The position numbers were made by a program, and so were the translations under genes. Below, piece after piece: positions 24,665 to 32,237 of a stretch of 64,000 nucleotides of DNA (position 1 is its first letter; every line of letters starts with the position of its first letter). This stretch comes from Acidobacteriota bacterium (lineage in GTDB: Bacteria > Acidobacteriota > Terriglobia > UBA7540). The notes below the pieces were generated by a model. That model worked only from the letters and a program-made list of their open reading frames with translations. It did not search any database and was not told the DNA's origin. Location: the NCBI GenBank assembly GCA_021817045.1, contig JAKAWG010000017.1, forward strand, positions 1-64,000, written 5' to 3'.

Positions 24665-24733
24665 ATGCGGCTTCTCTTTAAGGATGGGTCCTTGGAATCT
24701 GAAAACAAGGGGGGTCAATTCATAGAGAATTGA
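24665..24733 (+). CDS. Possible 22-residue peptide with strong ribosome binding site
   Basis: ATG 24665 follows 'aaaggagg' by four bases and opens a 22-codon frame (begins 'MRLLFKDGSLESENK') ending at TGA 24731-24733. The end coincides with a perfect inverted repeat, GGTCAATTC (24713-24721) and GAATTGACC (24727-24735). Such an arrangement could be a leader peptide or a small protein gene, but no downstream plus-strand gene follows that it could control. Support is limited to signal strength, not homology. Confidence 0.3.
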   Translation: MRLLFKDGSLESENKGGQFIEN

Positions 24734-24735
24734 CC
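24713..24735. terminator. Perfect inverted repeat, possible transcription end
   Basis: Nine-base perfect arms GGTCAATTC/GAATTGACC flank a five-base loop. There is no clear T-run on either side, so intrinsic termination is possible but weakly supported. Confidence 0.3.
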
Positions 24736-24739
24736 TCAA

Positions 24740-25072
24740 AATTCACCATTTGCCTCACGGCCCGGGGCAGGGTAAGAGGGCCTCAAGCACCGGCCCCCTT
24801 TTCCCACACCCCCATCCCCCGCTGCAGGAAACGACGACGAGCGACCATGCCAGACCTCGCTGTTTAGGAGTAAAAGAATGGTCTTGACATTGGGGTCCAC
24901 CTTAACCGGTCGGGTGCCGTAAACGACCCGCGGTCAGTGGTTAGGCTGCCCGTTTTCCGAACTCGCTTGATGCGGATTTCATCTTGGGGTACCAGCGACA
25001 GAACGCTTCTCGCAACTCGTGGTTCAGTACTCGGGTGCGTACTTGGAGCAGCAGACGGGCACCTCGCTGGCT
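24740..25072. other. Gene-free stretch with remnant sequence
   Basis: No intact gene is visible here. The sequence contains a C-rich run (24795-24830) and short open frames without recognisable domains. It borders the IclR fragment and appears to be part of the degraded mobile-element region. Confidence 0.4.
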
Positions 25073-25288
25073 TTATCGCATCTGCTTCACCATGCGTTTG
25101 TAACATGCCTGCGTCCGGTATCCTCGCCGCTCGAACGTCAGGAGCAAACATTGGATCGAACTCTTAGGTAATCTCAACTTCCGGCTCAGTTCAAAAAGTG
25201 CAAGCCCTTTTCGGGATTCTACCAGAGTCTCCAAACGGGTCAGCACTCGGTCCAAGGCAGGAGCCGACTGGGTTTTCAGGGCAGCGAT
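25073..25288 (-). pseudogene. Fragment of an IclR-type helix-turn-helix regulator
   Basis: The frame reads 'ALDRVLTRLETLVESRKGLA' and then 'LFELSRKLRLPKSSIQCLLL' and 'FERRGYRTQ'. This is the winged HTH of IclR regulators in the correct order. An in-frame TAA lies immediately upstream (25289-25291) with no start codon, and the frame ends about ten residues after the HTH, so the ligand-binding domain is missing. It is a remnant, probably left by insertion or deletion around the ISL3-type element. Confidence 0.6.
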
Positions 25289-25441
25289 TTAGTCTACCCC
25301 AGTTAGATTGCGCCCGGCTTATGGACATGTCCTGTTTTCAATGAGTTCTCATAATTTGCTGACAGCTTCATATACTTTAAAGAGGAGAATATTCCATTTG
25401 AATAGGAGACTGCGTGCGCTTGTGCGTAGTCTCCTGTTAAA

Positions 25442-25463
25442 GGGTTCTTCCTCACTTTTGTTG
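25442..25463. repeat. Probable terminal inverted repeat of an ISL3-type element
   Basis: 'gggttcttcctcacttttg' resembles the terminal repeat type of ISL3-family elements and lies just downstream of the transposase C-terminal coding end. The matching end beyond the N-terminus (past 26840) was not found, which fits truncation. Confidence 0.45.
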
Positions 25464-25474
25464 TATGTGGTCCT

Positions 25475-26840
25475 TTGATTTCCAGGAGTGGCAGAGGGAG
25501 AACGCGGGCACGTAGGAGTGCCACGCCAACCTGCCCGTACATCAGCCGCTTCAAGGCCTTCAGGCGATTGACTTGCCCTTCCACCGGCCCACTGCTCCAT
25601 CTCTCCGTCACCGCCGATTCCACCGCCGCAATGTCCTGCCGGACGATTCGCACAAAGCGTTCGAGCGAATGGATGCCCCTTTTCCGGGCATCCTCCAACC
25701 AGCAATGCAAGTTCGTCACCTTGCCTCTGCAGAGGATGCCCCGAAACCAAACGATAGCTTTCTCATGACAGCATAGCCCGGACACTATTCTTTCAGGAGG
25801 TCCACGAACTCCACTTGCCGCGCCGTGAGTTCCGGACGGGGCTTGCCCAGCAAAGCTGCCGCTACCTGCGGCGAAACTTGGCGCGTTTAGGCTGGACTCT
25901 CAACCGGCACACCTAACAGTGGCTGGGTCGTTGTGACTGTGGATTCCGGCTCTGCCTGCCGCCACGGCGCCAGCACCTTGGCCAGCCGCGAATAGCAACC
26001 CACGTAGGTCAATTGCCTGATTTCCGCATACAACTGGCGACCGTGATGGCACCCTTGTTCCCACTTCTCCCGGAGGTATTCCCGGAATGATTCCACCCGC
26101 CTGGGACGAGGCTGTATAGGACTTCGTTCCGGAGGTTCCTTCAACCACACCCATTTCTCGACACGCCTCCGATTGATCCCCAATTGCCAAGCAATCTGAC
26201 TTACTTTCATGCCCCCATCCTTCATTTGATGAATCCTTTGAAAAAGCTGGCGCTTCTCCTGCCGCCGTTGCTCCACCGCTTCTCGCGGGCTTCGAGTCAA
26301 ATGAAAACGATCCGCTACCTGAGTGGCGTTGGGCGCTACCCGGCGAGCCCCTTCTGCAGATTCGCCCTGCCGGCCGCGACTGATGGTGGTAACGCCAGGA
26401 TGGGCGGCCAACCAGGTTGCCAGAGCGTTTGCCGAACCCTCGGTCAACACATCGACCACTTGCCCCTGCCCTAGATCCACGAGAATCGTCCCGAAGCCCT
26501 GCCCTTTGCTGCAGGCCCACTCATCGACGCCAATGACCCGGACATCCGAATCGATCGGTTCGTGTGTCCGATGTCTCAACCGGCGCAAAATCGTGTCATC
26601 ACTCGTTGCCATGTTCAATCTGTTCATCAATCGCTCTCCTGATCGCCTGCCCAAAACGTGCCCAATCAACACCGTGAGATCCCGCGCATGAGCTTCGACA
26701 ACCCCGCGCAGCGGATGGGTAAAGAAGCGCACGCCTTTAACCGTCGCACCTCGGCCTCTCGGGGAAAGCTGTTCTATCGCTTGGCTCAGCAGGCCGTGCA
26801 AATCGATCCAGCGCCATTCGCAACCCTGGTCAGAACACAA
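25475..26840 (-). pseudogene. ISL3-family transposase, disrupted
   Basis: The upstream frame (26840-25887, 317 codons) has the ISL3 DDE catalytic core. It contains 'VIGVDEWACSKGQGFGTIL', 'LAAHPGVTTISRGRQGESAE' (catalytic Asp replaced in the usual SRDR) and 'VADRFHLTRSPREAVEQ', followed by an HTH ('MKVSQIAWQLGINRRRVEKW'). After the TAA stop the same frame continues with 'VSPQVAAALLGKPRPELTAR'. The last part is in another frame (from 25785), 'NLHCWLEDARKRGIHSLERF', 'WSSGPVEGQVNRLKALKRL' and 'YGQVG', the conserved C-terminus carrying the catalytic Glu. The N-terminal zinc-binding region is absent. 'SRGRQG' in place of SRDRxG suggests loss of a DDE residue as well. Confidence 0.85.
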
Positions 26841-26844
26841 CCTA

Positions 26845-27258
26845 TTGGAGGCGGGGCGTAGACTCCCACCGTTCTCCGATTATTTGGACTTCCGCCTCAC
26901 GTATGCGCAATTGAAGGATCTCTTCGAGCATGAGGAAGCTTACCGGGATTGGAAGACCGCGTTGAGCGCGGTAGCCGGTGTGTGCTTGGTCCTTGCAGAG
27001 AGTTCGGGAAGACAGTACGTAGGCAGTGCGAGCAGCACGGATGGCGTTTGGGGACGCTGGCGACGCTACGCAGAGTCCGGCCATGGCGGAAACGTTCTGT
27101 TGAAGGAGCTCATCCGAAAGGACTCGTCGTATCCAGAGCAATTCCGTTTCTCTGTGCTCCAAACACTTCCGAAGTCGATGGCGCGCGAAACGGTCATTGA
27201 GCACGAATCCCACTACACAGAGAAACTCGGATCGCGTGCGACGGGCCTCAATTCGTGA
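26845..27258 (+). pseudogene. 5'-truncated GIY-YIG-like nuclease gene
   Basis: The 137 residues include the C-terminal GIY-YIG-like domain. 'VAGVCLVLAESSGRQYVGSA' carries the two strand motifs (GVC for GIY, YVG for YIG). 'GVWGRWRRYAESGHGGNVLL' contains the conserved Arg-x-Tyr region, and 'MARETVIEHESHYTEKLGSR' has the catalytic Glu. The residues before it ('LPPFSDYLDFRLTYAQLKDL') read as the middle of a longer protein, and the frame begins with TTG right at the edge of the decayed IS, so the N-terminal part is missing. The gene may be a remnant of a larger restriction or defence protein, or of an intron-type endonuclease. Confidence 0.7.
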
Positions 27259-27327
27259 GCTAAAGACCCGACGGCCCCACGGTTGCCCTGTACCGCGGGG
27301 TATAGTGAGGGAGGCAGCGAGATAAGC

Positions 27328-27663
27328 ATGGTGCCTACCGCAAGATTCAAGGCTCAAATCGTATGCGTCCAAACCTTCAGTGCCGAATTCTGGCAAATTC
27401 TGCGGCGAGTGAAACAGAACCACGACCGGTTTATAGTGAGCCCAAGCGCAGACCCGGCTGCGATTATCATCGGCGTGGATGAATATCTGAGACAGTTCGT
27501 GAAACGACCACTGGGGGCGGGCAGCGCCCTGCGGCGCGACGCGAAAGTGAAAGGTCTGAACAAGCTGACGCTGCGCGACATTAATCGCTTCATCATCGAA
27601 ACGCGCCGGGACCGCTGCCGCCGTGCCCACCGTTACTCTGTGGATAGTTCTTCAGCATCTTAA
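27328..27663 (+). CDS. Phd/YefM-like antitoxin, without adjacent toxin
   Basis: The frame from ATG 27328 encodes 111 residues with the layout of type II antitoxins of the Phd/YefM family. The N-terminal 'TFSAEFWQILRRVKQNHDRF' is the beta-alpha DNA-binding half, followed by 'IVSPSADPAAIIIGVDEYLR' and the C-terminal 'KGLNKLTLRDINRFIIETRR', which in the family binds the toxin. 'gggagg' lies upstream. No RelE, Doc or PIN toxin frame follows within 300 bases, so it is an orphan. It lies between truncated genes in a degraded region. The family call rests on motif pattern only. Confidence 0.5.
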   Translation: MVPTARFKAQIVCVQTFSAEFWQILRRVKQNHDRFIVSPSADPAAIIIGVDEYLRQFVKRPLGAGSALRRDAKVKGLNKLTLRDINRFIIETRRDRCRRAHRYSVDSSSAS

Positions 27664-27940
27664 TACTGAGAAGAAAGAAGCAACGCGATGGGTACAACAT
27701 TTCCTGCCCGTGTAAAAGGTGGGGTTTTGAGCGAGACACCAGAAAAGCCCGCATAGATATGTGCCGAACCGAAACGCCAGGCCAGGCCGCCCGCGGCGGC
27801 GAAGCCCCAGCGGTAACCGAATGGCGGCTACCTCTACCTATATATATGCAGGCATCCTCCGGGAATGCCTGCTTTCCTTCCTCAAGACGTTCACCGTATC
27901 CTGCGTCGCTCGGCGAACGACATGCTACACTGGTGCGTCC

Positions 27941-28579
27941 ATGGCGAAGCAGCCTACCGACTTGAGAGAGATCGCTCCAGTGTACGAACGCCTTATTGAA
28001 GAGATAAAGCGAAGAGTGGATGTCATTCTGCGGGTCGTCGGCAATCAGGTCACCCTGCCCAAAATGGTCGCATTTGAATTAGGTTACTTGCAACTTAGGA
28101 AAATCTGTGAAGTCTTCGCCCTCGCCTGCCTTTGCGCTCACGGTGACATCCCGGACGTCCACACGAAGCAGTGGCAAGAGGAATATGATGCCAGCGACAT
28201 TATTAAGCACTTCACCCGCCTAAACTCAGATTTTTATCCTCTCCCCGGCAAGCAAGCGTGCGATCCGGTCACCGGTAGGCCCCTGCACGTGGATCGAATT
28301 TCATCGGGCTATTTGACGAAGGACGAGTTGCTGAAATTATACGGCGAGTGCGGAAACTATCTTCACCGGGGAAACATTCGACAATTACTTACGACCTGGG
28401 AGCCAGCGCCGGAGTTCTCAGAAATTGAGACATGGGTGAAAAGAATCACAACTCTCCTGAATCATCACCAAATCCAAACTGGCCGACCTGACATTCAGCT
28501 CTGGGTTCTGATGCAATCGCGTGAGGACGGAAGAGTTCACTCAGCCATCATGCAGCGGCAGCCTTCGAAGAACAAATAG
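27941..28579 (+). CDS. Conserved-looking protein of unknown function
   Basis: From ATG 27941 the product is 212 residues, mainly helical and soluble. Stretches such as 'LREIAPVYERLIEEIKRRVD', 'FELGYLQLRKICEVFALACL', 'IIKHFTRLNSDFYPLPGKQA' and 'LLKLYGECGNYLHRGNI' look well formed. The last resembles HEPN-like or caspase-independent helical bundles only vaguely. A longer frame upstream (from 27761) is Arg/Pro-rich and unlikely to be translated. I do not recognise the family. Neighbours are an antitoxin and an HsdR fragment, so a role in a defence or mobile region is possible but not shown. Confidence 0.55.
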   Translation: MAKQPTDLREIAPVYERLIEEIKRRVDVILRVVGNQVTLPKMVAFELGYLQLRKICEVFALACLCAHGDIPDVHTKQWQEEYDASDIIKHFTRLNSDFYPLPGKQACDPVTGRPLHVDRISSGYLTKDELLKLYGECGNYLHRGNIRQLLTTWEPAPEFSEIETWVKRITTLLNHHQIQTGRPDIQLWVLMQSREDGRVHSAIMQRQPSKNK

Positions 28580-28714
28580 CTTTTTTGCCAAAATCCCGTC
28601 ATTGCTCTACACTGAAAGCGTTCTCGGACCCGCCCGTATTCTGTGATTCACCTCACTATTTTCGGACGCTTGCTTTTGCTATCATAGGGCAATCCTGCGA
28701 GGGGACCCCGCGTA

Positions 28715-29251
28715 ATGCGCGCCCGCAAACGACCGCCTTCTCCCAACATGCCTCAAGCCTCTCCGGCCACATCGGAATATCTCACGCGAAAAAGGATCGT
28801 CGATCAGAAACTGCGCGCCGCGGGCTGGACGGTCGTCCCCTTCAAGCCGGAGCGTCCCTTATCTGATTTCGAAAAGTGCGCGATTGAGGAATACCCGACC
28901 GACGCCGGGCCTGACGATTACGCGCTCTGCGCACGCGGTGAAATTCTCGGCGTCGTCGAAGCCAAGAAGCTTACGCTCGGCCCGCAAGAAGTGCTCATCC
29001 AAGCTGAACGAAACTTGCGCGGGATGGTCTCCAACCCACTATACTTCCAGGGCTTCCGCGTACCGCTCCTGTACTCGACCAACGGCGAAGTCATCTTGCA
29101 TCACGATGTGCGCCACGCGATCAACCGCTCGCGGCAAATCCCCGTGTTTCACACGCCGGATGCTCTGCGGGAATTTCTTGCGCGGAACGCGGACGAAGCC
29201 GCTGATACGCTCCTCGCACATGAAGATGTATACCCTTCAGGTGGGGGATGA
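28715..29251 (+). CDS. Orphan HsdR-type N-terminal restriction nuclease domain
   Basis: These 178 residues match the first domain of type I restriction endonuclease subunits. 'RKRIVDQKLRAAGWTVVPF' is the opening helix and strand. 'GPDDYALCARGEILGVVEAK' carries the PD-(D/E)xK residues (Asp, then Glu-Ala-Lys). 'VPLLYSTNGEVILHHDV' is the following conserved strand. The frame ends after 'HTPDALREFLARNADEAADT' where a full HsdR would continue with SF2 helicase motifs. It is therefore a truncated gene or a stand-alone nuclease. 'gagggg' lies upstream of ATG 28715; ATG 28748 is an alternative. No HsdM or HsdS is present in the window. Confidence 0.7.
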   Translation: MRARKRPPSPNMPQASPATSEYLTRKRIVDQKLRAAGWTVVPFKPERPLSDFEKCAIEEYPTDAGPDDYALCARGEILGVVEAKKLTLGPQEVLIQAERNLRGMVSNPLYFQGFRVPLLYSTNGEVILHHDVRHAINRSRQIPVFHTPDALREFLARNADEAADTLLAHEDVYPSGGG

Positions 29252-30060
29252 CATGCCTTAGAGGCTAAAGGCGTTGGGGATTCTGACGGCGCTCCTCATC
29301 GTTTGCAGTGTCGGGCTTCACGCATTGGCAGCGGGTCCGCCGATCGACACAAACCTGGAGCGTACTGCGAGTGGACGGTTGGCAGACAAGAGGCACGGAG
29401 AGGGCGGCGGCGCTCACGGCGACCGTAGCTGGCGGCAGACCCGATGCGCTAGCCCGCGACAGCCCACCCGATAGATACATCAAACGAGCGTACAATCGAT
29501 CCCACGAGGGTGCGAACATGAAAGAGCTACTAATGTCGCTGGATGAAGCTGTCGGAATCGCGCTGGCTTGCTTTGCGGGTCGCTACTCTGGGCGCCTGCC
29601 ACACGCAAACGCGGAAGCTAGGAGCAGCGACGTATCGCCGGAGCCTTGGCAGATACGGTTTCAAATTCCTGCGTCTGTTCGGATTCCAACGGGAGACCCC
29701 TTGGTCAAATGTGATATCCCAAGGTAGGATATTTTCACGAATTTTAGCGCTATGCACGTTGTCGTCACGAACTTAACATCTCGTCCTTATTTGGCTTCAC
29801 GCCAGGTCTATGGCTACACCGCGAAAGGCCAAAGGATAAGTGAGGGTGCTGACGAGTTCAGTATAGGTAGTCATGAGGCGTTGACAGAAACGTTTATTCA
29901 GAGAACCAGTCACTTCAGCGATTCGGCACGCGCTCTGATGAGTATGGTCGCGCATTCGTAATGGTGGTGCGACTGAAACCGTAACTGCCTGCGGAGTGAA
30001 AGCGGTTGGCGCAGAGTCTCTGCCTTTGAGACTCTGTGGCTTATGGGACAGAAATCAAGT
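29252..30060. other. Region of small unsupported frames
   Basis: About 0.8 kb without a firm gene. Two short plus-strand frames could be real: one from ATG 29518 to 29727 ('MKELLMSLDEAVGIALAC', 69 codons) and one from 29752 to 29961 ('MHVVVTNLTSRPYLASRQVY', 69 codons). Neither has a recognisable domain, and each lacks a strong ribosome binding site. The end of the region runs into the direct repeat that precedes the Kelch gene. Confidence 0.35.
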
Positions 30061-30152
30061 GGGCAGCGCATCTCAGAAACTCTGTGGCTCTTCGTCGATT
30101 CCCAAACCAAAAGCCGCGGAGTCCGAAGAGCACAAGCTGCGCACTACCTGCC
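30061..30152. repeat. Direct repeat upstream of the Kelch-type gene
   Basis: 'gggcagcgcatctcagaaac' followed by 'tctgtggct', then '...agccgcggagtc', and ending 'gcgcactacctgc'. A diverged copy in the same orientation lies at 31784-31879, so the two flank the Kelch gene. Confidence 0.5.
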
Positions 30153-30347
30153 GAAGTTGAATGGGAGGACACCATGCGGAACGGCGAAAGACCGCTTCCA
30201 CTTTGGAACACAGGCTGGCGCAGACTGCTGTTTTGTGCGGTCGGCGATTTCGCGCAGCGAACCCCAACGCGGGCACAGAGTCGCCAAGCCGCAAGTTTCA
30301 CTCCTCAGGTCCACAGGGTCTGCGCCAGCCAAAGGAGGCGTTGTTGG

Positions 30348-31775
30348 ATGGTGAAAAGCGGGGATGTTAGGAATCGACCGTGGTGTTGGGCAGGGCGTTC
30401 GTTCAATTGCCTGACCCTTCTGATCATTTTGTCATTGGAGCTATTCAGCGGCTGCGGCACGTCGTACGTTGGCGCGCACGCCCCCGGCTTGTTCGCAGCA
30501 ACAGAAAGCATGCAGAGCGAGCGCTTTGCTTTTGCGAGTACGAGAATGATCGCAGGACCGCTATCGGGCGAGATACTTGTCACCGGCGGAATCACTTCCA
30601 ACAACTCGGCCATCGCAACCGCCGAGCTTTACGACCCGGGCAACGGGAAGTTCACTGGCACGAACGACATGACGTCACCGCGCGCGTATCACACCGCGAC
30701 GGCCTTGGGTGATGGCACGGTGCTGGTGGTTGGAGGAATCGACAGCGCGGGCAATCCACTCGATTCTGCCGAGCTGTTCAACCCGGCAATGGAAACCTTC
30801 TCTCCCGTCTCCTTGCCGAACATGACTCTTTGGCAACACTCAGCGGTGCCGTTTTGCGCGGAGCATACCAGCGACGGCTATCTCTACAGCACCTTTACTG
30901 AGGGAGAGGGCGGAAGCGCGTGTCCCGCCGGCTACGATGTGGATGTACTTATCGCCGGCGGTTTCACGGATAAGGCCGGCGACGTGCCCTCGAGCCAGGC
31001 GGCCATCTACGACGCAAGGACGCAGACCTTCACTCCTCTGAGCCCGATGCCAACTGCCGTGGCCGGCGCTGCCGCTGTGCTCGTTCCGACTACAACAGCG
31101 GACGCGGCAGGAAATGCCGAGCCTGACATTCTGATCATCGGCGGCACCGGTCCGGGTGGAATGTCGATGAAAACATTTCAGCTATATCCGCTTGGCGGGC
31201 TTGCTTCTTCGCCGTATGGAGGTGCCTGGCTGCAAGCGCCTTCTTTGGGAACCACTACTGCGGTGTCCTATCCGACGGCCACCGTGCTGGAAAACGAGCC
31301 GTCCAAGCCAACCGATCTTTCCCCATGCGACGGCGTGGTGGTCATCGCCGGAGGCCAGCCGATGCCTTCGGGGCAGACGACAGACTTGTTTTATCTTTAC
31401 CAACCCGGACCCGAAGGTCATTTCGGCGCTATTATCGCTTCCGGCGCCATGCAGGAAGCGCGCGTCCATGACACAGCAACATTGCTGGGACTGATCAATA
31501 ACGGCATCCCAGACGCGGGAAGGGTTCTTATCACCGGAGGCGAGCAGAACGTTGGCGGCGGGTTTTCGACATTGAGCACCGCTGAGACTTACATGCCTGC
31601 CGTACTGGGTGGAAAGTGCAGCCTTGGCTCGTTTTTGCTCACACCGGACGCCATGGTCACCCCTCGGTGGTATCAGTCCGCCACGGCTTTCCGCGATGGT
31701 ACCGGCAGAGTGCTGATCGCGGGCGGAAAGGACGCTGCCACAGTTCAAGCCACAGCTGAGATCTTTACTCCATAG
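30348..31775 (+). CDS. Kelch-repeat lipoprotein
   Basis: ATG 30348 is chosen because 'aaaggagg' lies nine bases upstream; the longer frame is repeat-derived. The 475-residue product has a lipoprotein signal: basic N-terminus, hydrophobic 'SFNCLTLLIILSLELFSGC' and lipobox Cys. The mature part is made of Kelch-type blades, each with a 'ATALGDGTVLVVGG'-like double-Gly strand and a following acidic or Trp/Tyr residue. Examples are 'ILVTGGITSNNSAIATAELY', 'DVLIAGGFTD', 'ILIIGGTGPGG', 'VVVIAGGQ' and 'RVLITGGEQ', at least seven copies, so a complete beta-propeller is expected. It should be anchored in a membrane facing the periplasm or the outside and serve for binding, not catalysis. Confidence 0.85.
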   Translation: MVKSGDVRNRPWCWAGRSFNCLTLLIILSLELFSGCGTSYVGAHAPGLFAATESMQSERFAFASTRMIAGPLSGEILVTGGITSNNSAIATAELYDPGNGKFTGTNDMTSPRAYHTATALGDGTVLVVGGIDSAGNPLDSAELFNPAMETFSPVSLPNMTLWQHSAVPFCAEHTSDGYLYSTFTEGEGGSACPAGYDVDVLIAGGFTDKAGDVPSSQAAIYDARTQTFTPLSPMPTAVAGAAAVLVPTTTADAAGNAEPDILIIGGTGPGGMSMKTFQLYPLGGLASSPYGGAWLQAPSLGTTTAVSYPTATVLENEPSKPTDLSPCDGVVVIAGGQPMPSGQTTDLFYLYQPGPEGHFGAIIASGAMQEARVHDTATLLGLINNGIPDAGRVLITGGEQNVGGGFSTLSTAETYMPAVLGGKCSLGSFLLTPDAMVTPRWYQSATAFRDGTGRVLIAGGKDAATVQATAEIFTP

Positions 31776-31783
31776 AGCGGGTA

Positions 31784-31879
31784 GGGCAGAGTTTCGCGGT
31801 TCAGAACCTCTGCGGCTTTTCGCCGGTGCCAAAGTAGGAGTCGGAGAGTTTGAAAAACATAAACTTTGCGCTACCTGCT
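31784..31879. repeat. Direct repeat downstream of the Kelch-type gene
   Basis: Diverged copy of the 30061-30152 sequence, reading 'gggcagagtttcgcggttca', '...ctctgcggcttttcg' and 'tttgcgctacctgc'. No coding capacity. Confidence 0.5.
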
Positions 31880-32237
31880 CTCGCTAGTCTTTATTCCGCG
31901 GAGATGTCCTATGGAGTTCGGGTCGTTGCCTTTCCTCGTGAAGCTCTCTCAGGGCTTCAACGAGGGCATCCGTAGCCGGGGCTAAAAGGACAACCGCCCT
32001 GTTAGGCCACCTCTAGGAACGAGCGTCGGTCAAGATCAAAATCGAACCCGCCATAAGGATTGATGTGGCAGTAAAAGAGGGGCGTAATACCCTGGTGAGC
32101 CTCTGGTTTCAAGCGGTTCCCGAGTCTCTGCCGCCCAGAAGATACCTTTCGGTGCTGGTACCCGTTGTCCCTGGCCCAAGCGAAAGTGGTATGACCAATG
32201 GGTTTCTGCTGCTCTCCTTCTAGCGGCAATGACAATT
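31880..32237. other. Intergenic stretch without a convincing gene
   Basis: Only short frames are present. A minus-strand frame (32002-32235) ends in 'INPYGGFDFDLDRRSFLEVA' and might be the last part of an older gene, but it has no plausible start. Nothing else recognisable. Confidence 0.35.

Larger units (their letters stand above)
25442..26840 (-). mobile_element. Decayed ISL3-family insertion sequence
   Basis: The element consists of one recognisable terminal repeat (25442-25463) and a transposase coding region interrupted by in-frame stops (TAA at 25887-25889, TAG near 25795) and a frame change near 25785. The 5' end of the transposase abuts the truncated GIY-YIG gene at about 26841, so the element or a later deletion removed DNA there. 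No target-site duplication could be identified. Confidence 0.7.

Noticed and set aside
24465-24725. 86-codon plus-strand frame next to the second PilZ gene
   Set aside because: No domain and no start signal; the short 24665 frame with a strong ribosome binding site is the better candidate.
32002-32235. Minus-strand frame ending 'FDFDLDRRSFLEVA'
   Set aside because: No start codon with ribosome binding site and no recognisable family; noted only as possible remnant.
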